From assembly GCF_003333325.1 (NCBI RefSeq), contig NZ_QOLC01000080.1:16156-80155 (forward strand): DNA of 64,000 nucleotides. The letters run 5' to 3'. The notes under the pieces are model-generated. The model saw only the letters and a list, made by a program, of their open reading frames with translations, did not search any database and was not told the origin of the DNA. Below, piece after piece: positions 52,660 to 60,982 of the stretch; position 1 is the stretch's first letter; every line of letters begins with the position of its first letter. The stretch comes from Candidatus Ulvibacter alkanivorans. GTDB taxonomy: Bacteria > Bacteroidota > Bacteroidia > Flavobacteriales > Flavobacteriaceae. Both the position numbers and the translations under genes were made by a program.

Positions 52660-54572
52660 TTAACCTCCTCGAATTGCAAATCCTTATTGAACTTTATTAA
52701 ATAGACGGCTTGATTTTGATAACCGGAGAACAGTTTCTTTGAATATCGAAACTTATTTTCGATGTATTCTGTTTCGTAGTCGCTATCGGTAGCTTTGTAC
52801 ACATCATCTGCAGAAGCTAATCGCAATAACACGTCGTAGGCAACGTCAAAACCACGAACTGCATATCTATTGGGCAATACACCATATTCGTTCTTATAAC
52901 TAACAAGAAATGCATTTTTATCGTTAAAGTCGTAGCTTTTATTGACCGATGGAAACGTAAAGTTCAAGTTGGCTAAATGTACATTCGAAACATCGTGATA
53001 ATCGTAGGCATCGTTCTTATCTAAAGTTAGTAAACGAACCTTATAATTAGCCGGGAGGCCGTTAAGCAATCCAACCACATTGCTTACTAGCACCGGATTG
53101 GTAGATTCTAATATTATCCAGTTCTCACGCGTCTTATCGATCTTTGAATCGATATCACCTACATAAAGAAAGGCGCCTTTTCGCAAGGACACCGTTTTGG
53201 TATTGGGCATTTCAGAAAGGATGGTCTGCCGTTGTGCATTTCTAGTATCGTCACTAACCAATATATAGTTTTTAGAACTTTCGTTTTGTTTGAGATAGTC
53301 GAGCATGGTTGCCTGTAGCATTTCATCGGTTGGCAAGGTCTGAAACAAATTAGAATACAGTTTGATGTTTTTATTGCTTAATGGCGAAAAGACCGGCGTA
53401 TCACTACTACGCAATTCTGATGCTGCTTTTTCTACGTTTTTACTTAACAAAGGTCCAATGACTGCGTCGATCTCTTTAAAGTTGTTTTGTGAGACGATAT
53501 TTGCTGTTTTACTTACGCTGCCTTCGGTATCATACACGTCTAACTCGACCGAAATGCCTTTGTCTTTAGCGAATTCGGTTGCCATTAAAACACCGCTGTA
53601 GAAGTCAAGTGCAACTCGCATGCCTGAATTCTTTTTTATTACTTCGGAATTTGCATCGATAGAGTCGGATACCGTTTCTTTGAGCTGAAATGGCAGCATT
53701 AGCGCGATTTTCTTCTTACTTCTGTTGGTAATGCGGTTGGTAAGATCTACGATCTCGGCAGTTCCTGAAGCAACGATCTCGGCACTCTCTTTCGGGATCT
53801 TTAAAATCATGCCGTCTTTTAAACCGTCTTTGGCGTAGGGATTTAATCGCACGATCTCTTCTTCGGAAAGACCAAGTTTTACTTCAAGTCGGTAGAACCC
53901 TTCTTTAGGCTGCACTTCATAGAATGCGAAGCGTTCGTCTTCGATCATGGCCGTATCGGTCACAGACGTTTCCGGTACGCGGAGCACTGTTCCAATTTGC
54001 AAGCTTTCCCCCATTTTCGGATTTAGCGCTGCCAATTCAGCAATGGTGATGCCGTATTTTCGCGCAATCCCGTATTTTGTTTCTTTGGCTTCAACCGTAT
54101 GCGTATTTTCGGTAGTTTCTGTTTCAGTTTCCGAAGTCGTACTCCCTCCGGTCGATGCAGAACCGGTATTGGCGATACGCTGTGGTATCATAATCTTTTC
54201 ACCCTTTTTAAGTTGTCGTGAATAGAGCTCTTTATTGTACTTCTTTATATCGTCCTGACTCACGTTATACAGTTGTGATATACTGAACAAAGTTTCGCGA
54301 CGCTTTACGCGATGTTGTTTAAATCTGATCTCACTATTATCTAGATCGACCATGGTCTTATTGGGTAAAATAAGGACTGCATTCGTTTGAACACCGCTCT
54401 TGGCATCAGGATTCAGCTTGTAGATCGCTTCTTTCGTGACACCGTATCTTTTGGCGATGCTAAAGACCGTTTCTCCTTTTTGGACTGTATGTGTTTTGTA
54501 TTGTTGTTGTGTTACTGAGCCACAGCCCATACTGAAAAAACACACGAAAGTGATATAAAAAAGTAGCTTCAT
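52656..54572 (-). CDS. LysM-repeat lipoprotein with periplasmic-binding-like C-terminal domain
   Basis: The 638-residue protein has a lipoprotein signal with lipobox FSMGC (Cys17) and four LysM repeats at about residues 31-73, 87-131, 158-200 and 212-258, each with the H/Y-x-V-x-x-x-E-T-x-x-x-I core. The C-terminal 350 residues (from KIALMLPFQ near residue 290) have the type I periplasmic-binding protein layout, seen as IDAVIGPLLSKNVEKAA and FSPLSNKNIKLYSNLFQTL. It may hold peptidoglycan and sense a ligand or act as a scaffold. It follows guaA by 4 bases. Confidence 0.9.
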   Translation of the reverse strand: MKLLFYITFVCFFSMGCGSVTQQQYKTHTVQKGETVFSIAKRYGVTKEAIYKLNPDAKSGVQTNAVLILPNKTMVDLDNSEIRFKQHRVKRRETLFSISQLYNVSQDDIKKYNKELYSRQLKKGEKIMIPQRIANTGSASTGGSTTSETETETTENTHTVEAKETKYGIARKYGITIAELAALNPKMGESLQIGTVLRVPETSVTDTAMIEDERFAFYEVQPKEGFYRLEVKLGLSEEEIVRLNPYAKDGLKDGMILKIPKESAEIVASGTAEIVDLTNRITNRSKKKIALMLPFQLKETVSDSIDANSEVIKKNSGMRVALDFYSGVLMATEFAKDKGISVELDVYDTEGSVSKTANIVSQNNFKEIDAVIGPLLSKNVEKAASELRSSDTPVFSPLSNKNIKLYSNLFQTLPTDEMLQATMLDYLKQNESSKNYILVSDDTRNAQRQTILSEMPNTKTVSLRKGAFLYVGDIDSKIDKTRENWIILESTNPVLVSNVVGLLNGLPANYKVRLLTLDKNDAYDYHDVSNVHLANLNFTFPSVNKSYDFNDKNAFLVSYKNEYGVLPNRYAVRGFDVAYDVLLRLASADDVYKATDSDYETEYIENKFRYSKKLFSGYQNQAVYLIKFNKDLQFEEVK

Positions 54573-54576
54573 AAGA

Positions 54577-56106
54577 TTATTCCCATTCTATGGTTGCGGG
54601 CGGTTTAGAACTAATGTCATAGACTACTCTATTAACGCCTTTTACCCGGTTTATTATATGGTTACTCGTTTCTTGTAAAAATTCATAAGGCAAATTCACC
54701 CAATCTGCGGTCATCCCGTCTGTCGATTCAACAGCACGTAGTGCTACCACCTTTTCGTAGGTCCTTTCATCTCCCATCACTCCTACACTGCTAACCGGTA
54801 AAAGGATGGCTCCTGCTTGCCACACTTTATCGTATAGGCCCCATTCTCTAAGTCCGTTGATAAAGATCGCATCTACTTCTTGTAAGATACGAACTTTTTC
54901 GGCTGTGATGTCGCCTAAAATCCGAATTGCCAATCCGGGACCTGGAAACGGATGTCTTCCCAATAATTTCTTATCGATCCCCAGTTCGGCACCAACGCGT
55001 CGCACCTCATCTTTAAAGAGCATACGTAGAGGTTCTACTACTTTCAATTTCATAAAATCGGGCAGGCCACCAACATTGTGATGTGATTTAATAGTCACAG
55101 AGGGTCCATTTACCGAAACACTTTCGATCACGTCGGGGTAAATTGTACCCTGCGCCAACCAATCTACGTCTTTTACCAAATGAGCTTCATCGTCGAATAC
55201 TTCTATAAACGCGTTTCCAATCGCTTTTCTTTTGGCTTCCGGATCGCTAACACCTTTCAGTGCTTCCAAAAAGCGTACCGAAGCATCAACGCCTTTTACA
55301 TTTAGGCCCATGTCCTTGTATTGTGTAAGCACATCGCTAAACTCATTTTTCCTAAGCAAGCCATTATTTACGAAGATACAATAGAGGTTCTTACCAATGG
55401 CTTGGTGCAACAGCACGGCGGCCACAGTAGAGTCTACACCGCCACTTAAGCCCAAGACTACTTTATCATCACCCAATTGGTCTTTCAATGCTTGCACTGT
55501 GGTGTCGACAAAAGCAGCCGGTGTCCATGATTGAGACACACCTGCTATATGTACTAGAAAGTTCTCTAATAATTGTTTTCCATCGGTGGTATGGTACACT
55601 TCCGGATGAAATTGAATGGCATAGGTTTCTTCGTCTTCTATGCGGTAAGCCGCTATTGCAACATCGTTGGTACTTGCTAATTTCACACCGTTCTTTGGGA
55701 GCTTTGCAATCGTATCGCTATGGCTCATCCATACTTGCGTACCTTCTGAAATTCCGGCAAAGAGATCGTCGTCACTTAATATGGTAGATAATTTTGCACG
55801 ACCGTACTCGCGAATATTGGAAGGTTCGACACTCCCGCCATTAAAATGAGCGAGGTACTGCGCGCCGTAACACACTGCTAGCAGTGGTTTTTTACCTTTT
55901 ATTCGTGAAAGGTCGGGATGCGGAGCATCCTCGGCGCGCACCGAGAACGGACTTCCTGAAAGAATCACAGCCTTAAATTCGTCTAATTGTTCTGGAATAT
56001 TGTGATACGGATGGATCTCGCAATAGATATTCAACTCTCTAACCCGTCTTGCTATAAGTTGGGTGTATTGCGATCCAAAATCTAAAATGAGGACATTGTT
56101 TTGCAT
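54577..56106 (-). CDS. guaA: GMP synthase (glutamine-hydrolysing)
   Basis: GuaA converts XMP to GMP using glutamine and ATP. The 509-residue enzyme has the class I glutaminase domain (Cys79 in [14 protein letters not shown], His in FHPEVYHT near residue 170) and the ATP-pyrophosphatase PP-loop [15 protein letters not shown] near residue 217. The C-terminal XMP-binding dimerisation domain ends [12 protein letters not shown]. The ATG at 56106 is chosen over a TTG 6 bases upstream because homologues start MQ/[13 protein letters not shown] -7 box lies just 3 bases before this ATG. Confidence 0.98.
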   Translation of the reverse strand: MQNNVLILDFGSQYTQLIARRVRELNIYCEIHPYHNIPEQLDEFKAVILSGSPFSVRAEDAPHPDLSRIKGKKPLLAVCYGAQYLAHFNGGSVEPSNIREYGRAKLSTILSDDDLFAGISEGTQVWMSHSDTIAKLPKNGVKLASTNDVAIAAYRIEDEETYAIQFHPEVYHTTDGKQLLENFLVHIAGVSQSWTPAAFVDTTVQALKDQLGDDKVVLGLSGGVDSTVAAVLLHQAIGKNLYCIFVNNGLLRKNEFSDVLTQYKDMGLNVKGVDASVRFLEALKGVSDPEAKRKAIGNAFIEVFDDEAHLVKDVDWLAQGTIYPDVIESVSVNGPSVTIKSHHNVGGLPDFMKLKVVEPLRMLFKDEVRRVGAELGIDKKLLGRHPFPGPGLAIRILGDITAEKVRILQEVDAIFINGLREWGLYDKVWQAGAILLPVSSVGVMGDERTYEKVVALRAVESTDGMTADWVNLPYEFLQETSNHIINRVKGVNRVVYDISSKPPATIEWE

Positions 56107-56109
56107 AGG

Positions 56110-56117
56110 CAAAAATA
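56110..56117 (-). promoter_or_regulatory. -7 box of guaA, placed for a leaderless transcript
   Basis: The minus strand reads TATTTTTG, an exact match ending 3 bases before the guaA ATG. An inverted repeat GTTGC/GCAAC (56132-56149) lies near the expected -33 region. Confidence 0.5.
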
Positions 56118-56286
56118 CTTTAAAAAAATAAGTTGCCTAAACCTGCAACAAAAATTTTGATAGTTTTTTTAACAAGAGGGATTTTCCAAAGAGAACGTTA
56201 TAAATAGCCGACAATGCGTTAAAACTATGCTAAATAAATTAACTGAATTTATTCGAACACATGATTTGTAGTACATTTAAAAGACT

Positions 56287-58110
56287 ATGATCAACGACCA
56301 ATTATTAGATCGCGTTTGTAAGAATCTGGAAGCCGAGCTGCCAATAACCGAATCACTTCCAAAAGGCGGACTATTACACATCGATAAGTTGTTGCCCTAT
56401 ATATGTGTGTATCGCTATATAGAAACCGATCATTATTTTTCCGGGCTACTAAAAACACAAGGCTCTTACCTCATCGTTGAAGACTCGGTAGACATTTCGA
56501 GTTTACTCGAATGTCTTTCTACCACTATTTCCAAAAAACTGGATGCCTTCCTAATTCTCGAAATGTGGCCGGTTCGTAAAGACCATGAAGCCGAATTCGA
56601 AATCGCCTGCCCAAAAGGAAAAGCACCCGCCACCGTGCGGGCATTTAAAGATGGCATAAACGAGCTTCGCCTAATTTATCCCGAAATATCTGTGGTGGTG
56701 TCAGACACCCATGAACGACACCCGGACCGACTCCAACCTTTATTGAATATAGAGGAGTCTAAAGAAACTGGTAGTCTTATTATAGGATTGGCCGTCCCCA
56801 CCATTTACCAACGACCCGAAGAAAATGAGATCTTCTCAATTTTTTATCGAAAGTTTACAACACGACTTTCAGAAATAATTAAAAGAGCTGTCTACGAATT
56901 TATTCGAGTGCAAACCGCAAATCCCTATCATCATTATTTAATGCTAGGAAAAACGAATATCGATCGCATCACCCTTGAGGCCGATGCAGCATTAGCAGAA
57001 ATTAGTGAAGGGATGTCTTTCCTATTGCGTACCACTCCCGTAAACAGTACACAAGAGTGGGAAAAATTCAAAAAGAACGATTTTAAAAAAGAACCGGCCT
57101 TCAATTACCGACTTATAGCGCTAGATCCCGAATTGGAGAAGCGAAAATTATATGACATCCCTATCGATAAGGTAGATGACCCAACCCTCGCATTTATACT
57201 GCGTGACAAACGTCTGGAAATTGAAAAACAACTCACCATGCTCGAAGAAAGAGGTACCGAGAATTTTCGATTTATTGGTGAAAGTCTCTTTGGAAGCATA
57301 GAAGACGAGGTGTTAGATGGTGCTCTAAAGATTCTAGACGCCTACCCAAACGGAATAGACCCAAAAGCAGTAAAGCGCTTCGACTGTCACGAATTTGCAG
57401 AACATGCGCAAGAGGAAATTGATTACTATCAAGATAAATTCCCACAATTGGATCTCAATTTAGAAATTAGGAACGATGTGGCAGGAATAATGGTTTCTGA
57501 AACGACCTTGCTTATAAGCGACGAATTGTCCTTAGATAGTAATCGCTGCGATGCATTGGTACAGCACGAGATCGCAACACATATTTTAACGTATTGCAAC
57601 GGAAGAAGCCAACCTATTAAACAAATGTATGCCGGATTTGCAGGTTATGATCAATTACAAGAAGGCCTCGCAGTGCTCGCCGAATTTTTGGTCGACGGAT
57701 TAACAGTTAACCGAATGCGTTTGCTGGCCGGACGCGTTATTGCTGCAGATTCATTAGTAAATGGCAACACCTTTATTGAAACTTTCGAACGCTTGCACCA
57801 ACAATACAATTTTACCGAACATACATCGTATTATATCACTATGCGTATTTATCGTGGGGGCGGACTTACAAAAGATGCTGTTTACTTGGCAGGTCTTATG
57901 AACGTTCTAGACTACCTAAAAGATGGCGGAAAGCTTGAAACGCTCTATACCGGTAAATTTAACACTAATCATGTTGCGCTAATAGAAGAGCTGCTTCACC
58001 GAGATATACTAAAAAAACCCGAACTACCTAGGTTTCTAGAACGCGATAGTGTACAACAACGCTTGCACCGACTAAGAGAAGGAGTTTCGCTAACCGAACT
58101 ATTAAATTAA
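56287..58110 (+). CDS. QEGLA-motif protein, DUF1704 metallopeptidase-like (TIGR02421 family)
   Basis: The 607-residue cytoplasmic protein is of the family called flavohemoglobin expression-modulating QEGLA motif protein. The zinc motif HEIATH is at residues 427-432 (H-E-x-x-x-H) and the family motif Q-E-G-L-A at 458-462. DUF1704 is the domain of the eukaryotic tyrosine carboxypeptidase MATCAP (KIAA0895L), which also uses an HExxxH zinc site, so a metallo-carboxypeptidase activity is plausible; this is family inference, not shown here. The N-terminal 270 residues form a separate domain with unknown role. It is followed after 5 bases by an ATP-grasp ligase gene. Confidence 0.88.
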   Translation: MINDQLLDRVCKNLEAELPITESLPKGGLLHIDKLLPYICVYRYIETDHYFSGLLKTQGSYLIVEDSVDISSLLECLSTTISKKLDAFLILEMWPVRKDHEAEFEIACPKGKAPATVRAFKDGINELRLIYPEISVVVSDTHERHPDRLQPLLNIEESKETGSLIIGLAVPTIYQRPEENEIFSIFYRKFTTRLSEIIKRAVYEFIRVQTANPYHHYLMLGKTNIDRITLEADAALAEISEGMSFLLRTTPVNSTQEWEKFKKNDFKKEPAFNYRLIALDPELEKRKLYDIPIDKVDDPTLAFILRDKRLEIEKQLTMLEERGTENFRFIGESLFGSIEDEVLDGALKILDAYPNGIDPKAVKRFDCHEFAEHAQEEIDYYQDKFPQLDLNLEIRNDVAGIMVSETTLLISDELSLDSNRCDALVQHEIATHILTYCNGRSQPIKQMYAGFAGYDQLQEGLAVLAEFLVDGLTVNRMRLLAGRVIAADSLVNGNTFIETFERLHQQYNFTEHTSYYITMRIYRGGGLTKDAVYLAGLMNVLDYLKDGGKLETLYTGKFNTNHVALIEELLHRDILKKPELPRFLERDSVQQRLHRLREGVSLTELLN

Positions 58111-58115
58111 AACAC

Positions 58116-59159
58116 ATGAAAATAGCATTTATAATAAACGATCACGAAACCGAAAAAGGAAATTATACGACCCCGGCACTCGGTTTTGCTGCCTACAAGA
58201 GAGATCACGAGGTGTACTTTATTGGGGTAGGTGAATTGGCCTATGCAAGTAATGGTCACCTTTTAGCACGATGTAAAACAGTAAGTGGTCGTAATTTTAA
58301 AAGCCAAGAAACCTATTTTAAAGCGGTCCAGAAACAAGAATTTACACGAATTTCTTCAGCCGATCTCGATGTATTATTTCTTCGGAATGACCCTTCCGAC
58401 GAGATCGATGAACGCGAATGGGCACAGAACGCAGCATTTATTTTTGGAGAGATCGCTATGCGCGATAAAGTCTTGGTCCTCAACCACCCAAGTAGTCTGG
58501 CGGGGGCCGTAAACAAAATGTATTTTCAGCATTTCCCGGAAATATTAAGACCAAAGACAATTATTACCCGCGACCAGCAAGAGATTAAAGAGTTCTTTAA
58601 AGAACAAAAGCAACGAATGATCCTCAAACCTTTGCAAGGCTCGGGCGGAAAGAATGTTTTTATGATGGATAAAAAGAATGAACACAATCTCGCTCAAACC
58701 ATCGATGCAATTTGTCGTGACGGATTTGTGATTGCTCAAGAATACTTGCCAAAAGCTAAGGAAGGGGATACGCGCTTATTTCTTATGAACGGTGTGCCGC
58801 TTCAGGCTGAAAACGGGCAATATGCTATCATGCAACGTGTAAATACAAGTGGGGATATTAGAAGTAATATTCATGCCGGTGGACGACCACAAAAAGCAAA
58901 AATGACCGATAAGATCGCCGAACTTGCCGAGATCGTTCGTCCAAAATTAGTACAAGATGGAATGTTCTTGGTGGGCCTCGACATCGTAGGAGAAAAACTA
59001 ATGGAGATCAATGTGTTTAGTCCCGGCGGACTCAATGTCATGGGCGATATGTACGACTGCGATTTCTCGGTACAGGTGATCAAATCTATCGAGAAGAAAG
59101 TTCAGTATAACAATACCTACGAAGATTATTTATTCAATAGCAGATTGGCTACTCTTTAA
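58116..59159 (+). CDS. glutathione-synthetase-like ATP-grasp ligase
   Basis: The 347-residue ATP-grasp enzyme resembles GshB: MKIAFIINDHETEK at the start, the ATP-binding ILKPLQGSGGKNVFMM with Lys171, the KEGDTRLFLMNGVPL motif near residue 213, RSNIHAGGRPQKAKM near residue 248, and the metal-site LMEINVFSPGGLNV near residue 292. It would join a carboxylate to an amine through an acyl-phosphate. True glutathione synthesis is doubtful because bacillithiol is the expected thiol here and no gshA is visible. Coupled to the QEGLA gene (5 bases); its end overlaps bshC by 4 bases. Confidence 0.88.
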   Translation: MKIAFIINDHETEKGNYTTPALGFAAYKRDHEVYFIGVGELAYASNGHLLARCKTVSGRNFKSQETYFKAVQKQEFTRISSADLDVLFLRNDPSDEIDEREWAQNAAFIFGEIAMRDKVLVLNHPSSLAGAVNKMYFQHFPEILRPKTIITRDQQEIKEFFKEQKQRMILKPLQGSGGKNVFMMDKKNEHNLAQTIDAICRDGFVIAQEYLPKAKEGDTRLFLMNGVPLQAENGQYAIMQRVNTSGDIRSNIHAGGRPQKAKMTDKIAELAEIVRPKLVQDGMFLVGLDIVGEKLMEINVFSPGGLNVMGDMYDCDFSVQVIKSIEKKVQYNNTYEDYLFNSRLATL

Positions 59160-60760
59160 GGTTTAGGCAATCGTAATAGTGTGAACTCATGTAGCAAAGG
59201 ATCCAATTGGTCCTTTAATTGGTAGAATAGTTCTTGGCCGTATTCCAAATAAAACTCAGCGAAATTCGAGTTTCGCTCTTGAAGACTTTGCTTCGGAAAC
59301 AATTGATCTTGTATGGTAGTAAGGCGCTCCAGTTCATCGGTTAATTTTCGCTTTTGAGCCTTTAATAAGCGTTTTTCCAGTTTATCTAAACCGTTCAATT
59401 GCTTTTTTTCCTGAGCCGCTACGGCACCAACAAATGAAGCATCGGTCTTTTTTGCCAATTCGTACAGCGCTTTAAACTGCTGTTCCAAATGCGCACGTTG
59501 CGATGAGAAATCTATGGCAATGTCTGAGATCTTCTTGGTATGCTTCGTAGTTAATTCGTGTTGCTTCAGAAACAAATCTGATACTTCTACTTCTAATTTA
59601 TCGAGTTTTTCCGAAAGTCGGTCGGGTACTAAAAGTACCGAATTCCGAAGTAAAAGAATAGGGAATACAACTTCCACCTTCTTAAAATAATCCTGTAGCT
59701 GAAACCAATAAGCCAACTCACCGCCGCCGCCAACATAACACAAATTAGGCAGTATCACCTCTTGATATAATGGTCGTAACAAAGCATTGGGTGAAAAACG
59801 TTCAGGATTCGCTTTCAGTTCGTCGAGAATTTCGTTTTGGGTAAAACTAATATCTGTTTCGGTAATAAAAAATAGATCGTCACGCTGTACAATACGTTCA
59901 CGCAAGTTTTCCTTTAGATAGAACAAATTGATCTCTCGAGGATGTACTTGTTCCGGATAACCCATTTTATTCAATCTATCCGTCGTTTCTGTGATCGCAC
60001 TAAAGGACAATTGTTGGTTGATCTCCTTTTCAGCAAAAGGAATAAATTGTTTCTTAAGCTCCTTATCATTACCATCGATTATTACCAGACCATAGTCCGA
60101 AAACAATGTATTTGCTATAAATCGCGTCGCTTCGGCTAACGAGGTATGTTCCAGATAGCCCTGCTTAAATATAGACAAAAGGTGTTTGGCGTTTTCGCTT
60201 TTTCCAAACTGTGCCTCGATTACTTGAAACACCTCTTCCAGCCCGACGGTTTCAAGCATTCCTACGGCTCCGCTGCTTTTGCGGTTCCATTGGATTTTCT
60301 TTCCTTTAAAATTAAAATAGTTGATCTCTTCGAAATCGTGGTCTTCTGTTGCCATCCAAAATACAGGGACCATGTACGAATTTGTATTCGATTTATTAAG
60401 CGTTTCAGCCAAGTTGATGACCGAAAATATCTTATAAAGAAAATATAACGGACCGGTAAACAAATTTAATTGGTGGCCGGTAGTTATAGTAAATGTATTC
60501 TCATTGGCTAAAGCATCGATATTTTTTTGAGTAGCTTCGGAAACTTCAGTGTTCGCATATTGTTTGTGTAACTGTTCGACCAATGCCTCACGTGAAGCAT
60601 CGCTAAATTGCTTCTTTTTTTCTGAAAGCTGTGCGTTGAAGTTTGTGATTTTAGGAAACCGCTGATAAAATTGCTGTAACGCTTCTGCTTCCGATAAATA
60701 ATCGGTGATCAATTTTGAATAATATCCGGTTTCGTGATAGGGAATAGTTGATCTTGGCAT
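59156..60760 (-). CDS. bshC: bacillithiol synthase (cysteine-adding enzyme BshC)
   Basis: BshC adds cysteine to glucosaminyl-malate as the last step of bacillithiol synthesis. The 534-residue protein has the Rossmann-like core with TGHQLNLFTGPLYFLYKIFS near residue 92, FWMATEDHDFEEINY near residue 132 and LCYVGGGGELAYWFQLQ near residue 335. The following long helical coiled coil (residues 380-480) is a family hallmark. bshA and bshB are not in the window. It converges on the ATP-grasp gene with a 4-base overlap. Confidence 0.94.
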   Translation of the reverse strand: MPRSTIPYHETGYYSKLITDYLSEAEALQQFYQRFPKITNFNAQLSEKKKQFSDASREALVEQLHKQYANTEVSEATQKNIDALANENTFTITTGHQLNLFTGPLYFLYKIFSVINLAETLNKSNTNSYMVPVFWMATEDHDFEEINYFNFKGKKIQWNRKSSGAVGMLETVGLEEVFQVIEAQFGKSENAKHLLSIFKQGYLEHTSLAEATRFIANTLFSDYGLVIIDGNDKELKKQFIPFAEKEINQQLSFSAITETTDRLNKMGYPEQVHPREINLFYLKENLRERIVQRDDLFFITETDISFTQNEILDELKANPERFSPNALLRPLYQEVILPNLCYVGGGGELAYWFQLQDYFKKVEVVFPILLLRNSVLLVPDRLSEKLDKLEVEVSDLFLKQHELTTKHTKKISDIAIDFSSQRAHLEQQFKALYELAKKTDASFVGAVAAQEKKQLNGLDKLEKRLLKAQKRKLTDELERLTTIQDQLFPKQSLQERNSNFAEFYLEYGQELFYQLKDQLDPLLHEFTLLRLPKP

Positions 60761-60781
60761 AAACAGCTATGAAAGTTGGAA

Positions 60782-60789
60782 CAAAAATA
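60782..60789 (-). promoter_or_regulatory. -7 box of bshC (proximal)
   Basis: The minus strand reads TATTTTTG, an exact match, with TTA 17 bases upstream; the bshC ATG is 21 bases beyond. Confidence 0.5.
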
Positions 60790-60843
60790 AACACTTTCGT
60801 TCGTTATAATTCTAAAGATACGTTAATCTTGGATTTCCAAAAA

Positions 60844-60878
60844 AACACCGTAGACCGTTATTTATTCGATCTGCGGTG
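60844..60878 (-). terminator. terminator-like hairpin upstream of bshC
   Basis: ACACCGTAGA (60844-60853) pairs with TCTGCGGTGT (60869-60878) over 10 bp with one G-T wobble and a 15-base loop. On the minus strand a T-run follows (60839-60844). It sits between a distal minus-strand -7 box (60883-60890) and the proximal bshC promoter, where no gene needs terminating. Confidence 0.55.
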
Positions 60879-60882
60879 TCCA

Positions 60883-60890
60883 ACAAAAAT
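60883..60890 (-). promoter_or_regulatory. distal minus-strand -7 box upstream of bshC
   Basis: The minus strand reads TATTTTTG, an exact match. Transcription from it would run straight into the hairpin at 60844-60878. Confidence 0.35.
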
Positions 60891-60982
60891 AACAACAATG
60901 TTTGTTGTCGATTTCTATATGCATTTAAATACATTTCCATCATTATTTAGTAGCTTTAGCCTTCAAATTTAAAAAACAATCC

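Noticed and set aside
58116..59159. Authentic glutathione synthetase
   Set aside because: No gshA partner is visible, the lineage is expected to use bacillithiol, and the gene is coupled to a DUF1704 peptidase; called GshB-like ligase instead.
60769..60972. 67-codon plus-strand open frame in the bshC-M14 gap
   Set aside because: It runs through the hairpin and the promoter boxes of bshC, and the composition is unlike that of neighbouring genes.
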